A stretch of DNA of 64,000 nt from Betaproteobacteria bacterium SCN1 (GCA_008923315.1 WBSF01000007.1:186001-250000); one strand, 5' to 3'. Shown: positions 17,961 through 25,607, counted from the stretch's first letter. Notes: generated from the letters alone by a model not told the origin. Made by a program: numbers and translations.

Positions 17961-18956
17961 TCATTCCATTTCGGCACGATCGAGTTGCGCGCGCCACTCG
18001 AGCGCAAGCTCGCTCGGCCGCCGCTGCACGATGCGTCGCAGGGTCAGCCGGGCGACGGCGCGCCCGCGGCGGGTGCGGGGCCAGGTAAAGGCCAGCGGCT
18101 GGACGCCGGATTCGATGGCCGACTCGATGCTCGAGCGGATGCGCGCCTCTTCGGGCAGGCCGTAGCAATCCAGCAAACGCAGGAAATCCCGGTCGAGATC
18201 GGCATCGAAGGGCACGCGCCGTCCCATGCCGTCGCGCCAGGGCGAACGCGGATTGAACATCAGCACAGGCTGAAAGCCGGCCGGTATCGGGGCGTTCGCA
18301 TCGTGCGTACGCCCCGACTTGATCAGGGCCGGCAGCAGGTGCGTGTGCGGACCATCCGGGCTTTCGCCGTCCGCCGGCGGGATCGCTGCAAAAACCTCGA
18401 TCCGTCCGAGCGGCGACAGCAGCACACGGTGCGGCTGGGCACGCAGGGTTTCCTCCATCAGCGTCCTGCCGTCGGGCCCGAACAGCTTTCTGTTCTGCGC
18501 ACCCAGCAGATGGTCCCGCAGGCGCGCATCGTGCGTGCGCAGACAAAAACGCACATGCCCGACGCTCACGCCCAGATCGAACAGCCAGGCATCACGGTCC
18601 TCCGCACGCACGGCCCCCAGATCCACCCCCAGCGACACGATGGTGTCGGGGTAAGCCAGATTGGCGTTGCGCGGCATGCAGAAAGCGAGCGCATGGCCCC
18701 AGCTCATGCCGTCGCCGGCCAGCGTGTCGTAGGCGAGAATGCGTGAAGCGACGTCGGTGCGGACGCGGATCGCCGCACGCGGCGTGCACAGGCTGCGCGC
18801 ATGCTCGGTGGCCTCGCGCACGAGCGGCTCGCCGGGATCCCGGATGAATTCCCCGACCGCGCCGAAGCTGCCGATACTCCAGCCGTGACGCGGATCATCC
18901 AGCAGACTGTCGATCCAGTCGACATACGCCTGCGAGCCCGGTACCGCACTCATCAT
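17961..18956 (-). CDS. DUF6925-like protein of unknown function
   Basis: The protein is about 331 residues and soluble, with no signal peptide. From memory it matches the DUF6925 pattern: GWSIGSFGAVGEFIRDPGEP near the N-terminus, then WLFDLGVSVGHVRFCLRT, HRVLLSPLGRIEVFAAIPP, DGPHTHLLPALIKSGRTH and ANAPIPAGFQPV. The conserved histidines and arginines in the HTHLLP segment suggest a binding or catalytic site, but no activity is known to me. It overlaps the end of the FhuF-like gene (GATGATG, so the start may be 18956, 18953 or 18968) and precedes the binding-protein gene. The operon position suggests a link to metal-complex uptake. Confidence 0.72.
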   Translation of the reverse strand: MMSAVPGSQAYVDWIDSLLDDPRHGWSIGSFGAVGEFIRDPGEPLVREATEHARSLCTPRAAIRVRTDVASRILAYDTLAGDGMSWGHALAFCMPRNANLAYPDTIVSLGVDLGAVRAEDRDAWLFDLGVSVGHVRFCLRTHDARLRDHLLGAQNRKLFGPDGRTLMEETLRAQPHRVLLSPLGRIEVFAAIPPADGESPDGPHTHLLPALIKSGRTHDANAPIPAGFQPVLMFNPRSPWRDGMGRRVPFDADLDRDFLRLLDCYGLPEEARIRSSIESAIESGVQPLAFTWPRTRRGRAVARLTLRRIVQRRPSELALEWRAQLDRAEME

Positions 18957-19741
18957 CTTTCCCGACATACCCACTCCCGATTCAATACGATCCGATCCCG
19001 ATCCCGGATCACCGGGCAGGTCGGACAAAAACGGCGGCGATGGCCCTTATGCTGCAGACAGCAGGCCTTGAGAATCTGGCAGACCTCGGATCGCTCGCCA
19101 TTTGCGATCACGTAGGTCTCCGGCAGGGCGCGCGCGAGCTCGCGGTGGCGCCCCAGCACGATGCGCCCTTCGCGAACCGCTTCCTCGCGGCAATCCATCA
19201 TTTCGCCGGCATGGGCGAACTGGACCATCCAGGAGGATGCCAGCATCGACAGCAAGGCATGGCGGGAATAGCCCGACCAGTGCTGCAGACTCTCCAGGAC
19301 CGGTTCGCTGAAGGCGGTCAGGCTGGCGAGCAGGTCGGCGCGCCGGTCCGCGGAGGCTGCGTGGTGCGCAACCTCGGCCTGCCTGATCCAGATGCGTTCG
19401 AGAAAGGTCGAACGGGTGAACCTGAGCGCGTAATCCTGGACACGCACAACCCGGCCTTCCGCCAGATAGGCCGCAATGATCGGTCCGGCCGCCCAGCCAT
19501 GACGCAGCATCAGGGAAGCCGCCGCCGCCTTGCGATTGGCGCCGAAACCGGCCGAAACCAGATCGCCGACGACCCGGTCGGCCATCGGCGAAGCTTCCGG
19601 CGCGCACAGGGCTTCTCCATCCACCCACCCTTCGGCGCCGTCGGGCGCCAGCACGACCTTCAGCCCTGCAAGCGGCGCCGTGCGTGCCAGCAGCGCGCGC
19701 GCATCTCCATTCAGGGGAACAATCCACTGCGAGCCGTCCAT
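18953..19741 (-). CDS. FhuF-like [2Fe-2S] protein (candidate ferric/corrinoid reductase)
   Basis: This 262-residue cytoplasmic protein carries the FhuF-type C-terminal cluster motif C-C-x10-C-x2-C exactly, at C227, C228, C239 and C242 (KACCLQHKGHRRRFCPTCPV). FhuF is a siderophore-iron reductase that releases iron from imported hydroxamates. Residues 60-200 are helical, including SFGANRKAAAASLMLRHG-like sequence, consistent with the FhuF fold. Here it sits in an operon with a BtuFCD-type importer beside btuB and cobO, so reduction of an imported corrinoid or ferric complex is the natural guess. The substrate is unproven. Confidence 0.75.
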   Translation of the reverse strand: MDGSQWIVPLNGDARALLARTAPLAGLKVVLAPDGAEGWVDGEALCAPEASPMADRVVGDLVSAGFGANRKAAAASLMLRHGWAAGPIIAAYLAEGRVVRVQDYALRFTRSTFLERIWIRQAEVAHHAASADRRADLLASLTAFSEPVLESLQHWSGYSRHALLSMLASSWMVQFAHAGEMMDCREEAVREGRIVLGRHRELARALPETYVIANGERSEVCQILKACCLQHKGHRRRFCPTCPVIRDRDRIVLNREWVCRER

Positions 19742-19742
19742 C

Positions 19743-20336
19743 TCATGCCGCCTGATAGTCGAAACCCCGGCTGGTCTGGTCGAAGGCCTCCGCCTTGCGC
19801 CCGAGGTAACGCAGTGAGATCTCCCGCCACATCAGCAGTTTCGACCAGTCCGGTTCATCGGCCAGCCTGTCGCCGGGCAGGACGAAAGGATTGGCGAAGA
19901 AAATCGTCAGCATGGACACGCCGGCCGCATTCCGCATTTCGAAGCCCCAGCTGTTGGGTGCGCCCTTGCCGTCCAGCATCCGGAACAGATTGGCCGTGGC
20001 CGGCCGCAGCGCGTGCATTTTCGCTTCGAGGACGGGATCGCCCCGTCCGGACTCGCGCGTGCCCAGGCAGATATGGAAGTGCGGTCCATTGAATCCGACA
20101 GTCAGGAATTCCCCATCCTGCTCGATTTTGTCCGGCGGCCCGGGACAGGTCCATTCGTACGCAGCGCCGTCGATGATCGGGCCGAAAATGATCTGATCCC
20201 AGTAATTGGTGAAGACATCGGCCAGAAAATCACGCAGCGCCCCGGGATCGGTGCTCATCGGCCAGCGATGCGCCTGCGCCCGGCCGTTTGGCCCACGCTC
20301 GATGGTGGGCTCGCGTTGTTCTTTCGATTTCGTCAT
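19743..20336 (-). CDS. DUF7676-like protein of unknown function
   Basis: This is a 197-residue soluble protein, first gene of the minus-strand import operon. Recognisable blocks are HRWPMSTDPGALRDFLADVF, NYWDQIIFGPIIDGAAYEW, FNGPHFHICLGTRE and a C-terminal DWSKLLMWREISLRYLGRK. The FHICLG block, with histidines, may bind a ligand or metal. I recall similar sequences as DUF7676, without a known function. The ATG at 20336 follows a GGCGGG element; 37 upstream in-frame residues look non-coding. One base separates its stop from the FhuF-like start. Confidence 0.68.
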   Translation of the reverse strand: MTKSKEQREPTIERGPNGRAQAHRWPMSTDPGALRDFLADVFTNYWDQIIFGPIIDGAAYEWTCPGPPDKIEQDGEFLTVGFNGPHFHICLGTRESGRGDPVLEAKMHALRPATANLFRMLDGKGAPNSWGFEMRNAAGVSMLTIFFANPFVLPGDRLADEPDWSKLLMWREISLRYLGRKAEAFDQTSRGFDYQAA

Positions 20337-20653
20337 GGCATCACCCGCCGCCGTCTGCTCCGCAAGCTTGTTATGCACACCTGTCAAAAAGGCAGGGTTT
20401 CCTGTCCGCGCCCGGTCGAATCCGGGCTCCGATCTCATCCTAAACAATGAGAATTGTTTTTTCCAGAACTAAATCTGTTTTTTTAATCAGAAAACGATTT
20501 TACAGACAAATATTCACATAACTAGTTGTTTATTATTGATAATTTATTTTACGCGCTTACGATAGAAAAAAACAATAGAGTCGATAGGCAGGGGTTATTA
20601 CACAAATTGTTTTAACTATTAGGGCCATAGGTTTGAGTTATATGAAAACGGCC
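20337..20653. promoter_or_regulatory. Divergent regulatory region with Fur-like inverted repeat
   Basis: This AT-rich region lies between the minus-strand FhuF-like/ABC operon and the plus-strand riboswitch transcript. It has a perfect 7-bp inverted repeat AAACAAT-GAGA-ATTGTTT (20442-20459), roughly like a Fur or similar metalloregulator site, placed about 105 bases before the DUF7676-like start. TCACATAACTAGTTGTTT (20514-20531) and ACAAATTGTTTTAA (20602-20615) repeat motifs seen at 1824-1844. No gene was found here. Confidence 0.45.
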
Positions 20654-20681
20654 TTGACTTATCCACTCATAGGATTTAAAA
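20654..20681 (+). promoter_or_regulatory. Predicted sigma70 promoter for the plus-strand riboswitch transcript
   Basis: TTGACT (20654-20659) and TTAAAA (20676-20681) are 16 bases apart, giving a transcription start near 20688, immediately before the first conserved riboswitch element AGGTGCC (20693-20699). Confidence 0.5.
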
Positions 20682-20689
20682 ATGGAAAC

Positions 20690-20870
20690 GTCAGGTGCCA
20701 TAACGACTTCCTGTCGAAATGGATAAACGGGAATCAGGTGCGCGGCAAACCGCCGCAATGCCTGGGCTGCCCCCGCAACGGTAAGCGCTAAACGGTGCAT
20801 CCAACACGCCACTGGGTTTTTACCCGGGAAGGCGATGCACTTCAGGCGCAAGCCCGGAGACCGGCCTGAA
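20690..20870 (+). promoter_or_regulatory. Cobalamin riboswitch upstream of the PEP-CTERM/btuB-like genes
   Basis: Conserved aptamer elements appear in order: AGGTGCC (20693-20699), GGGAATCAGGTG, GCTGCCCCCGCAACGGTAA, CCACTGGG, CGGGAAGGCGATG and the B12 box AAGCCCGGAGACCGGCC (20850-20866). It closely resembles the minus-strand copy at 15036-15215. A leader of about 130 bases follows before the first ATG at 21004. The first genes downstream are PEP-CTERM proteins, and a btuB-like receptor follows. Confidence 0.95.
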
Positions 20871-21003
20871 TGCCATGCCAATGCCGAGGTGGGCGGCGAA
20901 TCGACATGCGTTCCGCATTTCATTTACAGCGCCTTCACGTCTCTGCATCCGGCATTTCCATAACCGTCGGCGGGTGTGCCGACCTCTGCAGGGAGTCGCA
21001 GTC

Positions 21004-21846
21004 ATGCATTTCAGATACACAACCCTTCTTGCCGCCCTCGGGCTGGCCTTTTCCGCTTCGTCCGCACTGGCCGGACCTTTCGCGCCGGCCCCCGGCAAGG
21101 TCAATCCGGCTGCCATCCCGGGCCAGGAAAATTCCCTGGCCGTCCACAAGGACAGCGCGGACTTCGTCCAGTGGGCCACCGGCTACGAGAACTACCTGCC
21201 CGGCCCCAACGTGGACGCCCAATGGAAAACCCCGGAAAAGGCCCTGGGCAAGGCCGCGGGCGATTCGTTCGACATCGTCGTGCTGGGCGATCAGGGCACG
21301 ATCACCCTGACCTTCGACGGCTATCTGTACAACGGCAGCGGCTGGGATTTCGCTGTGTTCGAGAACAGCTTCAGCGATACCTTCCTCGAACTGGCCTTCG
21401 TCGAAGTCTCGTCCAACGGCACGGATTTCTTCCGTTTTCCGTCGATCTCGCTGACGCCCGGCCCGGTCACCGCCTTCGGCAACATCGATCCGACCAACAT
21501 CGACGGCCTGGCCGGCAAGTACCGCCAGGGCTACGGTACGCCCTTCGATCTGGACGCCCTGTCCGGCATTGCCGGCCTCGACATCGACCACGTCACGCAC
21601 GTCCGGCTTGTCGACATCAAGGGCAACGGCACCGAATTCGACAACTATCCGGCCGAATACGGCGGTCCCAATCCCATCTACGACCCCTTCCAGACGGTCG
21701 GCAGCGGCGGTTTCGACCTGGACGCGGTAGGCCTGCGCTACTACACCGCGGCAGCCGTGCCCGAGCCTTCGACCTACGCCATGCTGCTGGCGAGCCTGGG
21801 ACTGATCGCCTTCCGCATGCGCCGACACACGCGGGCACGCGCCTGA
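21004..21846 (+). CDS. Exported PEP-CTERM protein under cobalamin riboswitch (candidate B12-capture protein)
   Basis: This 280-residue secreted protein has a signal peptide (1-23, ending SSALA-GP), a beta-rich domain and a C-terminal PEP-CTERM sorting tail: VPEPSTYAMLLASLGLIAF then RMRRHTRARA. The domain contains IVVLGDQGTITLTFDG, GWDFAVFENSF, LAFVEVSSNGTDFFRFPS and DIDHVTHVRLVDI, a pattern I associate with cell-surface proteins next to B12 receptor genes. The tail predicts exosortase processing and surface display; no exosortase gene is in the window. GGGAG lies eight bases before the ATG. It is the first gene after the riboswitch, so a role in corrinoid capture is inferred. Confidence 0.85.
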   Translation: MHFRYTTLLAALGLAFSASSALAGPFAPAPGKVNPAAIPGQENSLAVHKDSADFVQWATGYENYLPGPNVDAQWKTPEKALGKAAGDSFDIVVLGDQGTITLTFDGYLYNGSGWDFAVFENSFSDTFLELAFVEVSSNGTDFFRFPSISLTPGPVTAFGNIDPTNIDGLAGKYRQGYGTPFDLDALSGIAGLDIDHVTHVRLVDIKGNGTEFDNYPAEYGGPNPIYDPFQTVGSGGFDLDAVGLRYYTAAAVPEPSTYAMLLASLGLIAFRMRRHTRARA

Positions 21847-21884
21847 ACAGACGGCCCCGCCCCACACAATAAGGACATATCTAC

Positions 21885-22694
21885 ATGAAAACCTTGTCTA
21901 TTACCGCCCTGCTGGCCGGTTTCGCCCTGAGCGGCGGCGCGGCCGCGGCGGTCTCGACCTTCGACGATCTGTCGCTGGCGCCGGAAAGCAATTTTTTCCC
22001 CATGGCGACGACCACATTCACCAGCGGCGGCGCGACTTACAACCACACCTTTACCGATTGGGGCAACGGCTGTTGCAGTGCCAATTGGGTCTACTCGAAT
22101 CGCACCGACACCACGACAGCCGGCGCTGACAATCAGTTCAGCAGCTATGCGGGAAGCGGCGCCCAAGGCTCCAGCAACTACGGGCTCGCTTTTGTCGATA
22201 GCTACAGCGGCGCCAACCCGACCGTCAGTTTTGCCGGGCCGGTCACGGTTTCGGGTGCATATTTCACGAACACGACCTATGCGGCGCTCTCGATGCTGGA
22301 AGGCGATCAGTTCGCCATATATCCGTTCGGCGGCAGCGACGGCGACCGTCCCGACTGGTTCAAGTTGACGATCGAGGGCTGGGACGCCGGTAACGCGCTG
22401 ACCGGCAGCGTGGACTTCTACCTGGCCGACTACCGCTTCGCCGACAATTCGCTCGACTACATCGTCGACGAGTGGACGTGGGTCGACCTGTCGAGTCTGG
22501 GCGCTGTCAGCAGCCTGAGTTTCTCGCTCAATTCATCCGACGTCGGACAATTCGGCATGAACACGCCAGCCTATTTCGCGATGGACAATCTGGCCGTGGC
22601 AGCCGTACCCGAGCCCAGCCAGGTGGCAATGTTCCTCGCCGGTCTGGGTGTGCTGGGCATGGCCGCGCGCCGCCGGCAAAAAACCGCTGCCTGA
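21885..22694 (+). CDS. Exported DUF4465-like PEP-CTERM protein
   Basis: This 269-residue exported protein has signal peptide MKTLSITALLAGFALSGGAA, a DUF4465-like beta-sandwich domain and a PEP-CTERM tail (VPEPSQVAMFLAGLGVLGM then AARRRQKTAA). DUF4465-like blocks are STFDDLSLAPES, FTSGGATYNHTF, GSSNYGLAFVDSYSG, VSGAYFTNTTYAALSM and YIVDEWTWVDLSSLGAV. The two cysteines at CCSANW may form a disulfide or bind a ligand. It lies 38 bases after the first PEP-CTERM gene with an AAGGAC ribosome site, so both are one transcript. A role in surface cobalamin binding is inferred from the riboswitch and the following receptor. Confidence 0.85.
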   Translation: MKTLSITALLAGFALSGGAAAAVSTFDDLSLAPESNFFPMATTTFTSGGATYNHTFTDWGNGCCSANWVYSNRTDTTTAGADNQFSSYAGSGAQGSSNYGLAFVDSYSGANPTVSFAGPVTVSGAYFTNTTYAALSMLEGDQFAIYPFGGSDGDRPDWFKLTIEGWDAGNALTGSVDFYLADYRFADNSLDYIVDEWTWVDLSSLGAVSSLSFSLNSSDVGQFGMNTPAYFAMDNLAVAAVPEPSQVAMFLAGLGVLGMAARRRQKTAA

Positions 22695-22701
22695 GCGCGC
22701 A

Positions 22702-22727
22702 CGCGCCGGCGGCATGCCGCCGGCGCG
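22702..22727. repeat. Perfect 26-base palindrome between PEP-CTERM and btuB-like genes
   Basis: CGCGCCGGCGGCA is followed directly by its exact complement, giving a 13-bp-arm palindrome that would fold into a very stable GC hairpin in RNA. It has no U-tract, so it is not a standard terminator. It ends 11 bases before the receptor ATG, which lacks an obvious ribosome site. It could stabilise the upstream mRNA or lower receptor translation. Confidence 0.7.
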
Positions 22728-22738
22728 GCCTTGCTATC

Positions 22739-24778
22739 ATGCATCCACGTTTTCTGAAGACGCTGGGCGCCGTCTGGCTGCTCGGCGCAAGCCCTGCATA
22801 CGCCGCCGATTCCATCGGCGACGAATTGACAACTGTCGTCGTCACGGCCGCCAGCGTGGATGGGAGCACGTTCACCGTGCCTCACGGCATGACCGTGATC
22901 ACGGCCGCCGACATTGCCCGGGCAACGTCTTCCAATCTGGGGGATCTGCTCAGCCGGGAGGCCGGCCTCAACCTGAAGAGCTTTTCCGGCGGCGACAAGA
23001 ACGCCTCGGTCGATATCCGTGGCATGGGCGACACCGCGGTCAGCAATGTGCTGGTTCTGGTCGATGGCGTACGCCTCAACGAATCCGACCTGTCGGGCGC
23101 CGATCTGTCGTCCATCGCGCTGTCCGAAATAGACCGCATCGAAATCCTGCGGGGCGGAGGCGCGGTCCGCTACGGCGACGGCGCGGTCGGCGGCGTCATC
23201 AATATCCTCACCCGTCCGCCCGCAACGGGTGCCATCCGGGGGAGCGTGCAACTGGAAGCGGCTTCGTACGCCACGCGTGCGCTACGCGCCAATCTCAACG
23301 GTGGCGCTGGCGACTGGCGCATTCGGGCGACGGCCGCTCGCACACTGAGCGACGGTTATCGCCAGAACAGTGCGTTCAACCGCAGCGACGGCAGCATGGA
23401 AGTGCGCTATGCGCCTTCGGGCCTCCCCATCCCGGCCGAGGCTTATGCCCGCCTGTCCATCCACGAAGACACTTACGGCCTGCCCGGTCCCGTCGGTGCC
23501 GCGGCCTTCGCGGGCAGCGAATCGGACCGCCGCCACAGCAACATGCCTTTCGACGGTGGCAGCGTGGACGACCGCAGACTGACGGTCGGCACCAGTTTCG
23601 ATTTCGGGGCCACGGGACTGCTTGAACTGATGCACACCTGGCGGGATCGGGACAATCCCTACGTCATCGGCTACAGCCCTTTGCTGTCGCGTACGGACCA
23701 GGCCAGCCGGATCGAATCGAACCGGCAGGAAAGCCAGCTCCGCTACAGCCTCGACTTCGAGGCGCTCGGCCACACGCACAGTCTGGGGCTGGGCGGCCAC
23801 TGGCTGTCGGCGGACTATATCCGCAGGGAAAACGGCGAAAACCGCCTGAGCAGTTCCACCCACCGGATCGGCGACCTCGATGGCAAAGGCGGCTACGCCG
23901 AGATCACGCTGCGGGGCGCCAATGGCCTGTCGCTAAACGCCGGCATACGCGCAAACCGCCTCGAATCGCATTACCTCGACGAAAAATACGACCGCGTCTG
24001 CGTCAGCTACTTTCCGCCCAGCGGGTGCGTGACCGGCTACCTTCCCCAGAATGCCAGCGAGAACACCTGGAACAACCAGGCCTACGAACTGGGGCTGACC
24101 TGGCAGGCCACGCCGGATCAGGTGCTCTTCACCAGCGCAAGCCGGCATTTTCGTGCACCCAACGTCGACGAGTTGGCCCAGGCGGCGGCCGACCTGCGGC
24201 CGCAACAGGGCGTCACGGTGGAAATCGGCTGGCGTGCCCAGCCCCGTCCGGACACCGAATACGCATTGACCCTGTTCGGCATGCGCATCGAGGACGAAAT
24301 CTATTACGGCCAGGATGGCCTGGGCAACAGCGTCAACCGGAATTACGATTCGCCCACGCGCCGGCTGGGTGGAGAATTCCAGAGTCGCTGGCGGTTGACG
24401 CCCGCCGTCGGGCTGAACGCGAACCTCGCCTACGTCCGGCCCCGCTTCGAGGGGGCTGACGCCGACGTGCCGCTCGTACCGCGGCTGACGGCAAACGCCC
24501 GCCTCGAATGGCGGGCGGGCAGCGCGCTTCGCTGGTTTGCCAACGCGCGCTACGTGGGCAAACGCTACGACGGCAACGACCTCACCAACCGGGATTTCCC
24601 CGTTTTGCCGGCCTATACCGTCTACGATCTGGCCGCCCGCTACGCGATCGGCGACGTCGAATTCACGGCCGCCGTGAACAACCTGCTGGACAAGGTGTAT
24701 TCCACCACGGGCTACAGCTCGACCTACTATCCCATGCCGGGGCGCAATTATGCGTTGAGCCTGCTCTGGCGGTTCTGA
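22739..24778 (+). CDS. btuB: BtuB-like TonB-dependent receptor (copy 2)
   Basis: This 679-residue outer-membrane receptor has signal peptide MHPRFLKTLGAVWLLGASPA, TonB box ELTTVVVTAAS, a plug (MTVITAADIARATSSNLGDL, IEILRGGGAVRYGDGAVGGV) and a barrel ending NYALSLLWRF with the terminal phenylalanine recognised by the BAM complex. It is third in the riboswitch-controlled unit after two PEP-CTERM genes, so the cargo is probably a corrinoid. It differs clearly from the copy at 12944-14959, which suggests the two receptors prefer different corrinoids or partners. The ATG at 22739 gives the only good signal peptide. Confidence 0.9.
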   Translation: MHPRFLKTLGAVWLLGASPAYAADSIGDELTTVVVTAASVDGSTFTVPHGMTVITAADIARATSSNLGDLLSREAGLNLKSFSGGDKNASVDIRGMGDTAVSNVLVLVDGVRLNESDLSGADLSSIALSEIDRIEILRGGGAVRYGDGAVGGVINILTRPPATGAIRGSVQLEAASYATRALRANLNGGAGDWRIRATAARTLSDGYRQNSAFNRSDGSMEVRYAPSGLPIPAEAYARLSIHEDTYGLPGPVGAAAFAGSESDRRHSNMPFDGGSVDDRRLTVGTSFDFGATGLLELMHTWRDRDNPYVIGYSPLLSRTDQASRIESNRQESQLRYSLDFEALGHTHSLGLGGHWLSADYIRRENGENRLSSSTHRIGDLDGKGGYAEITLRGANGLSLNAGIRANRLESHYLDEKYDRVCVSYFPPSGCVTGYLPQNASENTWNNQAYELGLTWQATPDQVLFTSASRHFRAPNVDELAQAAADLRPQQGVTVEIGWRAQPRPDTEYALTLFGMRIEDEIYYGQDGLGNSVNRNYDSPTRRLGGEFQSRWRLTPAVGLNANLAYVRPRFEGADADVPLVPRLTANARLEWRAGSALRWFANARYVGKRYDGNDLTNRDFPVLPAYTVYDLAARYAIGDVEFTAAVNNLLDKVYSTTGYSSTYYPMPGRNYALSLLWRF

Positions 24779-24799
24779 CGACCGCGGGGCACCGGCGCA

Positions 24800-24828
24800 T
24801 TGACCCTGCGCCCGTCGGCCCCTATAGT
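24800..24828 (+). promoter_or_regulatory. Predicted strong sigma70 promoter for the coiled-coil gene and zapA
   Basis: TTGACC (24800-24805) and TATAGT (24823-24828) are 17 bases apart. Initiation is expected at about 24834-24837, at or next to the ATG at 24837, which implies a leaderless or nearly leaderless mRNA. Confidence 0.6.
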
Positions 24829-24836
24829 CTGCGGCC

Positions 24837-25034
24837 ATGCATGCTGAACTCGAGACGCTCGAAGCCAAGATCCGCCAGGTGGCCGAGCTGTGCCACGCTT
24901 TGCGGCGCGAAAATATCGCGTTGCGCCAGCAGCTGCTCGGCACGCAGCACGACAACAAACAGCTGGCCACCCGCCTGGACGCGGCGAAAGCCCGCCTGCA
25001 GGCACTGCTCGACACCCTGCCGGAGGATGCCTGA
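24837..25034 (+). CDS. Small coiled-coil protein upstream of zapA (TIGR02449-like)
   Basis: This is a 65-residue, almost entirely helical protein with heptad-like spacing: LETLEAKIRQVAELCHALRR, then ENIALRQQLLG and LATRLDAAKARLQALLDTL. Proteins of this size and pattern commonly precede zapA in proteobacteria and resemble ZapB-like coiled coils; from memory the family is TIGR02449. A role near the FtsZ ring is inferred from position. Its TGA overlaps the zapA ATG (TGATG). Its own start appears to lie at the transcription start of the promoter at 24800-24828. Confidence 0.8.
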   Translation: MHAELETLEAKIRQVAELCHALRRENIALRQQLLGTQHDNKQLATRLDAAKARLQALLDTLPEDA

Positions 25035-25336
25035 TGGGCGCGTCCCGCTCGATCGAAATCCACATTCTGGGGCGCGCCTACAAGGTGGCCTGTTCACGCG
25101 AAGAAGAATCGACCCTGATCGCGGCGGCCGATTACCTCGACGAAAAAATGCGCGGCATCCGCGATAGCGGCAAGGTGATCGGCGCCGAGCGCATCGCCAT
25201 CATGGCCGGGCTGAATCTTGCGCACGATTTGCTGACCCAGGGCGGAGGCGGCCTGCTCGACGAAACCCGTGCCCGGGTCATGCAATGTTGCACGCTGCTG
25301 GACGCCGCGCTGGAAGATCAGGACAAACTCTTCTAA
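25034..25336 (+). CDS. zapA: Cell division protein ZapA
   Basis: This 100-residue FtsZ-ring stabiliser binds FtsZ and promotes bundling. It opens SIEIHILGRAYKVACSREEE and continues with LIAAADYLDEKMRGIRDSGK and ERIAIMAGLNLAHDLL, all typical of ZapA. It is translationally coupled to the small coiled-coil gene and followed by 6S RNA, the standard proteobacterial arrangement. Confidence 0.93.
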   Translation: MGASRSIEIHILGRAYKVACSREEESTLIAAADYLDEKMRGIRDSGKVIGAERIAIMAGLNLAHDLLTQGGGGLLDETRARVMQCCTLLDAALEDQDKLF

Positions 25337-25344
25337 ACTCTGAC

Positions 25345-25530
25345 CCGCTCCCTGCGGTGTTCGAGACCGGCTGCAATTTCTCTGAACCAATGCATACGTG
25401 CAAGGCTGCGGTCTATTCCGGCGCGGGTGTGCGCGTGACACGTCTCATGCGCCCAAAGTGCCTTTGAGCGCGGCCATCTTGAACCCAGGTTCAAGAGTCC
25501 GCGGCCGGCCACGGCACAGGCGGGGAGCCC
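25345..25530 (+). ncRNA. ssrS: 6S RNA (regulator of sigma70 RNA polymerase)
   Basis: The region lies between zapA and the folate cyclo-ligase gene, the usual place of ssrS. The ends pair: GCTCCC (25347-25352) with GGGAGC (25523-25528). The internal features GTTCGAGACCGGC and TTGAACCCAGGTTCAAGAG match the conserved 3' half of 6S RNA. Length is about 185 nucleotides. 6S RNA mimics an open promoter and sequesters sigma70 polymerase in stationary phase. Exact ends are estimated. Confidence 0.88.
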
Positions 25531-25607
25531 ATTCCTTCGCGCAGGCCGGGGCCTGCCCATCGATACCTTCGTTTCGGCCGCCTCGCCTGCCGACACAACC
25601 CGATCCG

